Below, piece by piece: positions 1-12,541 of a stretch of 64,000 nucleotides of DNA. The first letter of the stretch is position 1. Each line of letters opens with the position of its first letter. Position numbers and translations under genes: made by a program. The DNA comes from Setophaga petechia (taxonomy: Eukaryota > Chordata > Aves > Passeriformes > Parulidae): the NCBI GenBank assembly GCA_024362935.1, contig JANCRA010000012.1, positions 4,092,001-4,156,000 on the forward strand, written 5' to 3'. The notes under the pieces are model-generated. The model was not told where the DNA came from and ran no database searches. It saw only the letters and a program-made list of their open reading frames with translations.

Positions 1-2080
1 TGGAAATTCTTTGATAATTAACAGTTAAAGATAATAGGAAGAAGCAAGAATACTTGCTTTTTTTCTTAGCTAATGATGTACAATCAAATATTTTCATTTT
101 TTCAAGACAAATATGAAAGTAGAAAAATGTCCCGTAGAAAAGATCTGAATTAGGTTTTCAACTAGATCAAGAAGAATCATGTTCTGTGAGCCCAGAAGAG
201 CATACAAGTTTCAGATTTACCTCTCCATCCAGTTCATTTCACTAGTTTTCCTTATTTCTTAAATCCATTTCATAAGAAGAAGATATTTTTCAAACAGAAG
301 GGTTAAGCTGAAACCAAAAGAAGTTTGTGTCATTGATAAAAATGTGCTTTAGGAATATGGGGAACAAAAGTCCCTGTCCAGAAACATATGGTAGATCACA
401 ATTCTGTGCTGAGACCTGTATCCTTTATGATCAGCTACCTAGAGAGATATTTTATGGTATACCTATCTGTTGGTTGCTTTGAAAATTAGCCCAATTATTC
501 CTGCATTCACCTGACCTGATTTAATTGATGAGTCAATGAAAGCCAGGTGATATAAGGGAACCAATGTTTTCATTGTGTGCCTCTCTCCTCACCTGCTGTT
601 GAAGGAGCTAAGGTGATTCTGCTTCTAACTTTATGTTCCATACTGTACCCAGATGTCGTTGAGATGTAACTCTGCCCAAATGCCCAAATTACACAGAGTG
701 GATTCTCACTCCAGCAGATTGTCACACAGGAAACTCCAGCAGAAACAAGATTGCATCAAGATTTAAGGAAGGGTATAAAATGTATTTAGATTCACTGGGG
801 AGAGGAGCTTTAGCTGAGTATTCCCATTAACAGGATCCTTCCAGATAATCAATTTCTTTCTCACAATTTACCTGGGGACTCAGCTATGATAAAAAAATGT
901 ATTGGCTACTAGCATCATGCACATCAAAGGGTGAAAGCTGACTGCCTGTTTGTGTGCCTGTCCCGGCTTTCTGCTGCAAGGACTGTACAAAAGCTAATTT
1001 TTTCCAGGAGAGACAGTGATGGGCTCTGCCCAGGCCTCTTAGAAACTCATACAACATACTTCAAATGGGTGCAGCACATTCTCCCATCCCGTTCCATATC
1101 TGGCTGGATCTGCTACAGACTGTCTTCATCTTTCCTCACATCCAAATATGTCCAAGAGTGGCCTCAGTGGATGCAGCTATCAGCTCTTTCTAAAGAATGA
1201 TGGAAAATGAAGGTTTCTGAACAATCTTGTTTTTTCCAAAATTGTACAAGGGCACACTCTAAAGCTGTCTGAGCTTAATATTATGAATGCCAGTGGAGCT
1301 TAAAGACTTTTCTGCTATCTTCAAGGGGAGTAAGTGTTGAACTCAGACTGAGAGAGTGAGGCAAAGCCAGAAAGACACAGAGACAGGACCTCATTTAAGA
1401 AATGACTGACAAAGAGATTGAAGGGAAGCTGGGAAGTTCTGTCTAAAGATTCTTCTGTGAAATAGGACCTTACCTGCTTGTAACTAATCATGCCAGCAGA
1501 TTTACAGATCATATGTAAATTCTTACCAGGATTGGTGCAGGGCTACTTCCAGGCTAAGTATCTTGAGAAATGAGTATTCTGACACTTTGACAGCCATGAG
1601 TTCAGGCTGGGGGAGGAAAAGACAAGGCAGGACAGACAGACAGCTGTCAGGACATCAGAGAATGTGGGCTTACTGCCTCTGAAGAGGACAGACACCCTCT
1701 AGCCCATAGCTAACAAAAGCCTGCCCCTTCTCAGACCAGTGTGAGTCAATGGGGATTTTGAGGTTTGGCTGCCAGCACAGCGTGCAGCCAGCACTCAGGT
1801 TGTTTTGCTGTCCTCTGGAAATGCATCACTTTCCGAAATTCCATCCACTGACCAAGCCTGGTCTCAGCCTTGGTGCTGTGTACTCTGTCTCCACACATAT
1901 CTTTTTTTAGTAACATTTAACTTAAGCTGTTTGATTTGTTAAAGTGAAATCAGATCTATCTCGTTACCGACCATGGAAGTGAGAAGGGGCCTAGATGAAA
2001 ATCCAGTCTAGATCTGCAGAAAGAAGTCATTCTGCACTGCTATAAAAGGTATGGTGAACACAGGGCATGCAAAAACAAAG
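1..2080. other. Unique AT-rich non-coding DNA
   Basis: I see no gene, recognisable transposon or microsatellite in this stretch. Open frames here are under 90 codons, have no recognisable domain and no plausible exon structure. The bases are ordinary AT-rich vertebrate intergenic or intronic sequence. Confidence 0.6.
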
Positions 2081-2081
2081 T

Positions 2082-2175
2082 GATCTTAGAAAGGTTTGGG
2101 TTGGAAGGGACCTTAACAGAACATCCAGTTCTAATCCTCCTGCCATGGATAGGGGCACCTTAGACTAGGTAAAAA
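2082..2175 (-). mobile_element. CR1 LINE 3'-end fragment
   Basis: Read on the minus strand this is the tail of a CR1 LINE. The plus strand shows the inverted tail 'ggtttgggttggaagggacc', then 'catccagttctaatcctcctgccatgg' and a degraded 'gacacctt...actaggt' box, matching the last roughly 90 bp of CR1. The copy is severely 5'-truncated, as is usual for CR1, which inserts by target-primed reverse transcription and rarely makes target-site duplications. It has no coding capacity. Orientation is assigned from the position of the terminal tail. Confidence 0.85.
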
Positions 2176-3175
2176 TATCAAAGAATTATATTATTATATA
2201 TTTTGACAAACACTTTGAAGTGGTTAGGTGTCAAAGAGATCAATTTGAACATTAAAAAAATATTGGCTCTCTGGTGTCAAAGTTATTTAATCACTGGCTG
2301 AAAAAATCTGTTACTACTAAAATTAATTTAGTTCAAAATTAGTGCAAGGGTTTTGGAGTCACCACAATATAAAACAAACATCAGTTAATAACACTTGCAA
2401 AATGAGGCTTTGTCCTGCAGAAAGACTGAAAAAGATAATTCCTTTTACTTGGGGAACTAAGCACAACTACATTAAATCATAAATTCACCAATAAAAGGCA
2501 GTTTGGGCAGAATTATTGAGGAGGAATGGGGAGAGAGGGATGCCCAAAGCTGCTGAGAGGAGGAGTTCTCTTCCATTTTATTCTGCTGTGCACTGTCCCA
2601 TGCAGCAGAGTTCATCTGCTACACAGAGGACATGTCCTGCATTGATTCCTGTGGCCATAGGAAACCAGCCAGCAAAGTTCAGAGATGGCTTTCTCCATCT
2701 GTCCCAGCCACAGCTAGAATATAGAGATCTCTAGATTGTTTTTTTCTGATGTAATAAAAGAGGATGCAACAAAGATAAAACTGGATGTTAGATGTACTTT
2801 AAATATGACATGCATAGGGCCAATGAAACCATAATTCATTAAATACAAATTCTGCCTTGATCTGTAAAGGTTAATGCGTCAAGATATGCCCTGGGTATTA
2901 TGTGTAACTCCTTAGTCATCCACTTCTGGAATCCAACCTTTTACTCAGAGTGTAGGGAAAATTCAGACCTAGAGGGTGGGTTTGTGGGGTAGGAAGAATT
3001 GAATGCTGGAAGTTTGCTGGTAAATGTCAAGAGTGTTAGGAATGTAGTACTGATGTATCTTACACCTTTCGCTGATTTTTTTCTATCATCTCATTTTCTC
3101 TTGTATTTTGCAGTGACAAATTTCTTTTATTTGTAAGACTTCAATGCCCTCATATGTGCATCTTTCCCTGTCTAT

Positions 3176-3219
3176 GTTAATTTGAGGTCGTTTTATTGTT
3201 AATTTGAGGTCAGTTTGTA
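3176..3219. repeat. 22-bp local direct duplication
   Basis: The 14-base string 'gttaatttgaggtc' occurs at 3176-3189 and again at 3198-3211, an exact 22-bp offset. It is a simple two-copy duplication of unique sequence with no evident function. Confidence 0.75.
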
Positions 3220-3424
3220 GGAAAACAGGACTGGTCACACAGTTCTGAGCCCCATGATAGGTTCAAACCCCACAGAAAATTAATACCTTGCAAGATGAGG
3301 CAATTTATGCAACAACAGCACCATTGTCTCATCACTTATTATTTTAACTTACTGAAAAATGGTCATATGCTTGCTCTCTGGTTGATCCTTTGGATAAAGA
3401 TTCTGCACTGTGGACAACAAAAAT

Positions 3425-3495
3425 TATATATGCATACATGCATATGTATATCTCTGTGTGTGTGTGTGTATGTGTATGTGTGGACATATATACAA
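3425..3495. repeat. (TG)n microsatellite with TA-rich flanks
   Basis: A TG/TA dinucleotide tract is centred on 3455-3482 and flanked on both sides by 'tatgcatacatgcatatg'-like and 'catatatac' sequence. Alternating purine-pyrimidine tracts of this kind are common length-polymorphic markers and can form left-handed DNA. Short frames crossing it encode only Thr-His or Val-Cys runs. Confidence 0.9.
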
Positions 3496-6400
3496 ATTTT
3501 TTATAATTATTTTCAAATTTACTGCACATTCAGAAGAAACTTAGGCCGTAGTGGTTTTATAGCAGGTCTGTTACTGGATTTTCCCCTGATTCAGTGCATT
3601 TGAAATAATATAAACATCACAGTATTGTCACAAGTCCTGACAAGAGCATCAATTTTAAATTATGGAAACATTTAGAGGACAAGCTATTTACAATGGACAC
3701 AGTGAAGCATTGATAAATATTAAATTATGTGACAGGATGGAGAGAAAGGAATATGATCACCAATTTTTTTCCAGGTATTTTGCCAGACTGATCTTCTTGC
3801 AATACAGTCAAGGGTTAATATGTCTACATCTCAAATCTTGTTTCAAAATTGGGAAATTTCATGCATTTTTTGCCTAGGACACACTTGAAGCGTGCTCCTA
3901 ACTGTTTAGCTAACAGCTTGGAGCTAAGAGTCAGTTTTGTCACAAATGTAAGTTTGCAAGACCAAAACATTGAAAAAGAAAATACTAATAACATTTGATG
4001 ACTGTGGGTAACACACCAACCTTTCCACATACGGAGTTTCCTAGCATTTACTTTAAAGGCCCATTTTTTCTGTCAGAAATATACCATGAGCTTTACTGTT
4101 ACATTTAAATTTCTCTCAATTTCTCTGCAAAAAAAATGCAATTCTGTGAGATGCTGAGAAAGTTATAATTCTGATGAAAAGATTTCCCTCCCTTACCTTT
4201 CTTTTAACTTTTTTTTATTTGACAGCCAAGTTGTGAAAGATCAATGACAGAGCTTTGGGCTCAATTATGCCATCAGATAAGGAGTGTATCTCTAAGAATC
4301 TCTAGCTAATTTATACACAAGAGATGCTTAAATTGATTCTCTTGTGTAACTTAACATGCACTGAAAGTTCTGCCATTGGGAAGAATGTCAATCAAATCCA
4401 GAAAATCCACACAGAAAGCAAGAACAGATGGTAGGTGATGAGTGCTGATTTTGGAAAACAGAGAAAATAATATAAAAGAGAGGGTTTTTTTCCTACTGAG
4501 CCCAAGCAACTTTTTCTCTGTTTGCCACTGTTTGATACATAAGCAATTTTTCCTGTTAGAGATATCCTTTAAAAACTGATGGGTTAAACACAGTTTCTAA
4601 ATCAACCACTCAGCAGTACCTAGAGTACAGATTTAAATTACTATGACAATTGTACATGTATGTACGTATGTGATACTGAAATCTGCAAGAACAGAGGTAG
4701 CTTTCCCACGTCATTCTCAGGGCATTGCTGCCTGTAATCCTCAAAATTTGGAGTGTCAAGTATTATTAAAGCAAAATACAAAGCAAATTAATTTGAAGTG
4801 GGAAGTGCATTGTGTTAACAGTTTATACTGGTCTAAAACTTCACATGAGTTTCAATTTTAGGGTTATAGATTGGTGAATTTTCTTCAGACACTGCATTCA
4901 TTACGAAAAATCTCAAAAATTGGTATACATCATGATATGTGTGTGGATATTACATGATAATACTCTGCTATGAATGAGAAATTAGAAGGAAATACTCTTT
5001 TTTGTCCAACAAGTCTGTTTTTCAGTCTCTTCCTCTTTCTGCTCCAAACAACAAAGGAGAGAGTCCTAGGGTCAACAATAAATCTGGAAGCTACATGATC
5101 TGATCTCCATTCTTAATCGCCGTGCAGATTTTTTCTTGATTATTTGTACCTGTTATTCACTATGGCTCAAATTTCCTTTAAGCCAATATCTGCCATACTG
5201 GCTTTCACTCTAAATCTCTCCTTGAAGGTGGCACACCTTGTGAGGAAGGTGTTGCAGAAGTGTAAAGACAGCCCAGGAGCCCCAGAGTGAAGCTTCAGGT
5301 GTCAGCTCCTGGGCGGTAACAGATCAATAATACACTGTGCTGCCCAACAGATTGCTGAAATCTCAGGAGAGAGTCATATGAATATTTCAATAATTAATTG
5401 CTCATAAGATGTAGGAAAAGAAGAAGCTGTTATGAATAGCCATAATGTTATGGATATTTCAAACTTCACACTGCCAGTGGGGAAAAAAACCCTCTACTAT
5501 TTCTGAAAACAAGAGAGAATAAAAGCACTATCTCAGTGAAAGTTTGTCTTAGAAAAATAATGGGCTGTGAACAAACACTTAAGGAGTTTTGGAACATTGT
5601 GTTTGTACTTCCACCAAATATTTAGCAAAGTGTCTGAGAAGCTCTACAAACTGCCTTAAACAAATTCAGGCAAATTTTGACAAATTCAGAAATCAATAAT
5701 ATTCTTCCAATATTTGAAAAGAATAAGGGGTATTTATTAGCTGTGGAGTGATTTGATGTGGAATTGTTAAATGTTTAATTGGAGTAAACACTTCAGTAAA
5801 GAATTTAAGGTTAGAAATATAAGCAAAAACGGTTAGTGCATTTATTTCTGTGCCAGCCTGACCCAAAAGTTTTGTTATGTTTTCTGGAAACATTTTAAAT
5901 CTAGCTAGAAAATGTAACTTGAGTTCTTATTGTAACCCTGGATTTTTCTGAGTTAATTGACTTAGTACCTGGATATTTAACTTAAAGAAACATTTGCTGT
6001 ACATGGCACTGGCAAGATCTGTGTTTGAGAGACTAAAAGTATTGGCTAACTGAGAAATCACATAACAGTCAGTGTGAAGTCATTGATGAATAGGAGGTTT
6101 TCTAACAAAATCCTCCAGATATTACTTTTTGGTCCTGTGCTCTTTTACCAGTGATGTAAACAGGGATCAATTGCCTTTTCTGGCCTATCTAGAAAACACA
6201 ATGTTTGAAAGGGTAATATATAATTGGGATGACAAATCGCTTAAAAGAATAATCTCAATCATGTGCCTAAAAAAGTCAGAAACAAGCAAAATGTGTTTTA
6301 ATTTGACCTGTAAGCTGTTCATTATGGGAAGAGGTGGTGGCCTCACCATGTCTTGAAGTGGTCGCTTTAAGTATTTTTATGGATTTCATTTGATTTCTTT

Positions 6401-7499
6401 GGAAAATACATAAGGACTGTGAATTCAAACATTTATTTATGCAGCATGGTCATGACAATTTGGCTTGGAAATATCTAAATATGGGAAATTGTGGGTCCAT
6501 CTTTTTGGAGAGAAAGCAAAACCTGCACTGCCTTTCAGGTTCTCATAATTCCTGAAGCTGTGTAGTATGTAAATGCCTGTAACACATCTATCCTGAAACA
6601 TCCTGGAGAAATTGTGTTTCCTCAGACAGTTAAAGGTACTGTGGTTTTGCCACTTGATGGATGAGCAGCAGCTGGCCTTGCAGACCACAGAGGAAAAGCT
6701 GAGGAAGAAAGAGCCATAAAGGATGTGATTCAGTAGACTAGGTTCACTCTCAGGTTTTGCAGCCCCTGGAACTCTGCAGAACAAACTAATCACCGTATTT
6801 CAGGTTAGGAGCTGATTTCCATGGTTTAGGTTTGCAAGGCTGTAACAGAAAGGGCCCAGGGGAGCAGCAGAAATGCTGTGGGTGATGTGAGAGGCCAGCA
6901 GGCACCTCTGGCACGGTGTGGGATGCAGCCTCCACAAGCACTGGGAGATTGACCCTCAGTGCCAGGGCTGCACACCTTGGGGCTGAGGGACAGCACTGTC
7001 CTCGTGGAATCAGCCCCAGCTGAGTGCACAGAGGGCATCAGACAGACAGACAAACAGACAAACTGCCTGCCCTCCAGTTCTGCACGACCAATCCACAGCC
7101 TGCCATAGCTATTCTGGGTTTCAGGCTTTCTTCTGGTCTTTCTTGCTTTCCTCATTAAAGACAATAGGTGGTGGATTGTGTAAAGTACATCCAGACAAAA
7201 ATTAGATAAAAATAGCATTGGATACAACCTGTTCTCAGAAACCCATGTACTTGGTTGAAACAAGAGAAAAAAAGTAAAAGCAACTGGAAAAATATTTTCA
7301 TCCTGAATTCTCTTTCAGCTAATTTGTTTGCATGTAGTAATAGCAGATAAAAATTCAGGCTGAAGTGTAGCTTTGAAGCTGGCAGTCTCTCTCTAAAATT
7401 TATATTTTTTTTTCCTCTAGCAGTATCAGAGACTTTGATTTGGAATGTACATAACAAAGGTATAATCTTTCAGATTCAGATTAAAGAAAAACAAAAACA

Positions 7500-7800
7500 C
7501 GATTCTTGTCATGTGAAGCCGTAATATTGTCCAGGCTTTTGCTTTTGTATCATCCAGAGTTGGTCACCCGGGATACAAATTATAAAGCTCTAAATCCTAC
7601 AGCCAATCACTGTGCCTTTTAAGGGGGTGTTGTTGGTTTCACGTGCTGAAGTGTGTGCACCAGTTTATAGCAGCTAAGAAAAGCTCCTTTCTGCTTGCCA
7701 TAAACTGAGCTGACTCAAGTCACTACAGTAAGGTTGTTGTTTAAAGTGGATTTCTCCACATGTGGCGTCTTGCTCAACATCTGGTTCTAGTTAACTTCTC
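7500..7800. promoter_or_regulatory. Candidate regulatory block (CCAAT, CACGTG, TATA-like)
   Basis: This unique stretch is locally richer in CpG than its surroundings (CpG within 'gccgtaat', 'cacccggg', 'tcacgtg' and 'tggcgtc'). It contains a TATA-like 'attataaagc' near 7580, a CCAAT box in 'cagccaatcac' near 7600 and a CACGTG E-box near 7641. The combination resembles a promoter or enhancer, but no transcript downstream is supported. The call rests on motifs only. Confidence 0.2.
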
Positions 7801-9019
7801 TTATGAGGTTTATGTGTAAATTGTTGTGTTGCATCCGTATTAAATATCAAAACAGGACTGACTATAAAGCTAGAACTTCACTTTATTTGTGCAAAGAAAG
7901 TGACTACAGAACAAATGTTATTGGCCAATTCACACTTGCAGAATTAGGTGCTATCAGATGGCATTTTTTGTCCTAAATCTGATGCTTGTAGTTTTTGCTA
8001 GAAATGCTCATTTAAGTATCCTTTGTAACCATGCCTAAGACTACACTGAGGTCAGCTTTCCCTGAGATCTGTTATGCACCATGTTACACAAAGTTTTCAT
8101 GTACTCTGACTGCATGTAACTTCTTTTCTGATAGAATCAGAAATCAGCATTTTTATGGAATAAATCTAAAACATAGTGATTTATTTCAAATTTTTATGTA
8201 TACAAACCATAGTATATTTTTACTGGAAAATCATATTATGTATCATAGTCTAACAACTGCTTTATACTTGTGAAAAGCTAAACATAATTCATATGTTCAT
8301 GCCTTCTTCATCTGGTTTAAGGCAGTTAAGCAAACAGAATATAGCCTTTTAGTGTACAGTCTTATCCCACTTCTGTACTGGCTGTTGAGCAGTTTTTAGT
8401 GACACCTCACTCAAACAAGAGTGACACATCACTTGTTCAAGTGGACTGACCTTAACCTAATGAAGCATCAGATACTCAGCTGCAATTAAACCAGCCCCTC
8501 CAGAAGATATTACAATTTATTTTTCCTAAAAAATTTCAAAAACATTTTCTCACAAGTTTCATATCCATAGAATTGACTTACAGAACCCACAATCTAGGTT
8601 TTATTTTATTTAAACTTGCAATGTTCTTTTAATTTCCTAATCTGCCCATTTTGGGGCATTTGATCATGCCTGCTTCACAGTACCATCAGCAATGAAACAA
8701 CATACTTAATGCAGCAGCAGCAGCAGAACAGGACAAATAAGTTCGCATTTTGTTGCATCTTATTCCTATGCACATGTCCAGCAGCTGAAGTGAAGGATTA
8801 TTTGTTGTTTCTGTGGTTCCTCCTTCCCTCTGAATACAGGGATTTCTGTATATGTCTGAATTTTGTCTCAGCTGGCCACTGATTTTTTCCAGTAGTTGTT
8901 CTTTTGTCCAGTTTTTCTGTATTATACTTCTGACCTGAAAATTTACATATTGCCTCACCAATTGCTTATTAATTCTTAATTTCACCCATCAGTGAAAAAA
9001 TGCCTGAAGGGTACGAGCA

Positions 9020-9244
9020 AGAATGATGCAGGCACTTGTCGGTGGTCCTGGTGACAGGAACAGAGGCAATGGGCACAAACTGAAACAGAGAAGGTGCCAT
9101 TTGAGCACAGGAACGCTTGTGTGCTGTGCATGTGACCAAGCACTGGCATGGATTGCCCAGGGAGGTTGGAGGCTCTCACCTTACAGATTGGCAAAAACCA
9201 GTTGGGCAGAGTTCTGGGAAGCTGGCTGTAGGTGGTCAGGTTTC
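9020..9244 (+). mobile_element. CR1 LINE 3'-region fragment, tail missing
   Basis: On the plus strand the sequence follows the CR1 segment just before the 3' end: 'gatgcaggcac', then 'ggtgacaggaacagaggcaatgg' and 'gggcacaaactgaaacag', then 'cactggcatggattgcccagggaggttgg', and finally 'ctggctgtaggtggtcagg'. The terminal box (normally a 'ggactagatgat' type stretch and octamer tail) is absent after 9244, so the 3' end was lost or has decayed beyond recognition. It is an old, non-coding copy. Confidence 0.8.
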
Positions 9245-12200
9245 TTTTCCAAAGGGAATCAATGAGGATTTTCATCACTGGAAATTAAAACAACTATAAA
9301 TCAGCGGATTCCTTAAGGGATGTGGAAGCAGAGGTTGTTAAAACTGTGAATAAAAGTGAAACAGTAAGTGAGCATAAGGGGATTGTGGGATAACTGGGAT
9401 CTATCAATGAAAGGAGTGAAAGGGTGAAAGGAGATCCCACCACAGCCAGCAGTGCACCAACAAACCTCAGGTGTGTGGAACAAACCTGATCAGACTGGCA
9501 CAGTGGCCACATCTCAGAAATATCTAATTAAAATTAGATCAAGCTTTATATTATAGGACTGCCCATTCCTGAAGATGAAATGAGGAGGCTTTTCCTGCTC
9601 TAAGCCCATAGTTTTGTCTCAAAGAAGTGAAGTGTCTTTAAAATGTTATTGAAATAAATATGGATTTTTTCCTGTCTGCAAGTTTCAGTTTTCCTAAGAC
9701 AACTTGTCTTACCCCAGCCCTCATCAGAGAGACTGGATTTCCTCTGTCATTTCCTTTGGTGGATGTTGAAATTCCTAATATAAGAAAAACTTTGATTCTT
9801 AGCAAGTAGTATTTAAAAAAAACAAACACAACATAATTTTATATTTATAGTTCAATCTCACTAGGATTTCAAACTGCTTAAATGTTCTGCAAATCTTTAG
9901 GTTTATATCATGCCTAGAATACTAATAAAACTGATAATGTGGTAGTGTCTGACTATAACATATAATTTAAAAAAATATATTTTATAAGCGAAATTGTGTA
10001 AATATGGCAATGCATACTAAAACCAAAAAAAACCAGTATTAGCTCTTTTCTTTACAACAATCACCCACCAGTATATAGTAGCTGTCTAGTGCAAGAAAAA
10101 CTGAACTTGTGATTCAACTGAAAAACTAGTTCATCTGAAAAATTTTCAGTCTAAAAACGTGTTCTACATTACCATCTTCTAGACCTCTGAGGTATGTCAC
10201 TCATTATATATTACAGACGCACATCTGCTTCCATACCTGGAAACTTCCTGCTCTTTGAAAAAGAACCTTAAAATTTCCTAAATGCTCAAAAACCTTTACA
10301 TGTTAGATGAACATTGCCAGACTGTTTAGTGCTAATGACTTCACTGGAAGTATCAGAATGAAAAAGACTTCACAAGGTAGATTTTCAATAATCCTTAATA
10401 TCAGACAGGTCCTTCAGTTGTAAACAGAAATTTACTTGTTAATTAATTATATTATTAAGAACATGGTGTTTTGTTGGCACTCTCTCCTACTGTTTTGTTT
10501 TTTTTAAAAAGATCTCACAAGAACTGTCCTCATAAAATATGTGGCTGATCTCCTGGGTAGAAATAGACAGCTACAGTCGACTGTACCATAAGAAATGTCT
10601 GTGTCTGGGTTTGTTTGGTTTTATTTTGCTTCCAGACCATTACTATGAGAAAGCAGCAGCTTGAGCCTAATACAATTGCTCTGGTGGTTTTTATAGAGCT
10701 CTTACCATTATTGAGATTGGACTCGCTATTTCCCCCAAGCATATGCCTGAATAGCTGAAAGATCTGTGCATCAGAGTGGAATTTAAAAAGGGGTAGAACA
10801 ATATTTAAAATGGTGCATAGAATAGGGGATATTTTTTTGCCTTCTCCTATAATCATGTAAGGTCAGTCAAGAGACAAGTATATTTTTTGTCCTCACTGGA
10901 GGTGAAACCAGGTGTAGATGCAACTTGGGTTACAGCGAACAATCCTGACAGAACATTTAAGTTTTTGGAATCTGTGGTTACTCACTTCTAGAATAACATT
11001 GTAGAATTAAATCTGATTCTCCAACTTTTATGGAAGAATGACACCAGCGTATGAGCTCCAGAATGTCTGCAAGTGCAGGAAGTGTCAGATCATCTTGTTC
11101 TTCAGACTATAAACAAAAATCACTATGTCTGAGAGTAACTTAAAAATAGAAAAGGGCTCTACATAATTGTAGGCTTTTACAACTGACAAAATATTGTTCA
11201 TTTTAATTAGCCTCTCTCCTACACTGTCGCCTGAAAATATTCTATCTGAGACCTTAGTCATCTGCCTAAAAAGAAGCAAAATAATAAACTTACAATCTCA
11301 CATTATGCAGGTAACCTTCTACAAAAACATATTGAACTAGTGCATAACATTGCAAAATATTTTGCTGGCAAGGAGTACCTACTTGCCCACATTATTTTCA
11401 TGTGGAATAACCTGAAATTTGAGGTAAAAAAAATTTCTCAGATAAATATCCTCTGATGGAACAGAATATAAATCGCATCTGTAAACTGATCAAGGTCTTA
11501 ACTTTACTGTATCACCAGGTTAAAACACAAGTCTTAATTAAGGTACACAACTGTATTATTCAGAATGCAGCATAAGATTGGCAGGACACAGTTTATGGTT
11601 CTTTCAGGAATTCATGAGAAGGTGTAATAACCAGACAGTATAGTATAAATTAAATATTTGGCTTATCGATTTTATTTGCATACTCTGGTTTTTTTTTTAG
11701 TTCGTTGTCCAAAGGAAAAGAAAATCAGAAAAAGTAAAATAGTGTGGGGAAAAAAATCTTTCAATTTTCTATTGCTTCTGTACTGCACATCACAGCTAAA
11801 ATTACACAATAAGTATTCTGTTTAATCTAGTCTATGTGTGTCAATCAGAAAGGCTTTCACCATTTCCTTTGGGAAAATTCTCTATAGACTTGTAGATTTT
11901 GCTGTCACAGAGGTTATGTAGAGAGTTAACTTTTGTCCTTCCTTAACTCCATGCAGTTACCATGTTTCTGCTCTTCTTCAATCTTCTTAAGTGATTCCTG
12001 CCCTTTACTGAGAAAGCCTTTAGAAATTTGCAGAGAGCTAAACATCTGCTCCTTCCTCCCGCCAGTGAGGAGGATTTTCTGCTGTCAGTGATGCTTCTGA
12101 AAGCAGCCTTTTCAAAAATAAATTTGCAATAGGTTGGAGATAAAATTTCATGCTGCTGTACCAGCACACCTGTGACCCTCAGCTAGTCTTGCATTCTGTT

Positions 12201-12505
12201 GTGCTAGATGCTGTATGAGTGTGATGGTGGGCATGAACCAGAGCCAGGAGCTTTCCACAATCAGAGGAACTTCTCAGCTCATACTTTACCAATGTGACTT
12301 GTCACACCTAGATCTTTATTCCCTCGATCATTACCCCCTTCATGAAGTGAAGGAGACCACAGCAGACAAGTTATACCTTCAATCTGGATCAGTGCTGAGG
12401 GAAACTTGATCACTCCTGAGAGAAACAGGAAAGGACGGACAAGTGAGGGACCCCAGGGCTCTTGGGCACTCCGGTAAACTCTGGGGTTGAAGTTGTCACC
12501 TCGTG

Positions 12506-12541
12506 TGGTTTGGTTTGGTTTATTGTTTCGGTTTGGGTTGG
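12506..12541. repeat. GGTTT-type degenerate minisatellite
   Basis: Degenerate repeats of 'ggttt' and 'gtttggg' (for example 'ggtttggtttggttta', then 'cggtttgggttgg') occupy about 36 bp. This is a short low-complexity G/T tract. It is not a telomere array, because the TTAGGG hexamer is absent. Confidence 0.6.

Larger units (their letters stand above)
2176..9019. other. Unique AT-rich non-coding DNA
   Basis: Apart from the small repeats and the motif cluster listed separately, I see nothing annotatable here. The region at about 6.83-7.05 kb is somewhat GC-richer and gives a minus-strand frame of about 145 codons, but it matches no family I recognise and has no convincing splice sites. Confidence 0.5.

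Noticed and set aside
6826..7263. 145-codon minus frame
   Set aside because: GC-richer patch with frames on the same strand overlapping it; no domain or splice signals; chance length for 64 kb.
12506..12541. Interstitial telomere repeat
   Set aside because: The G/T-rich units are GGTTT-type, not TTAGGG, and are irregular.
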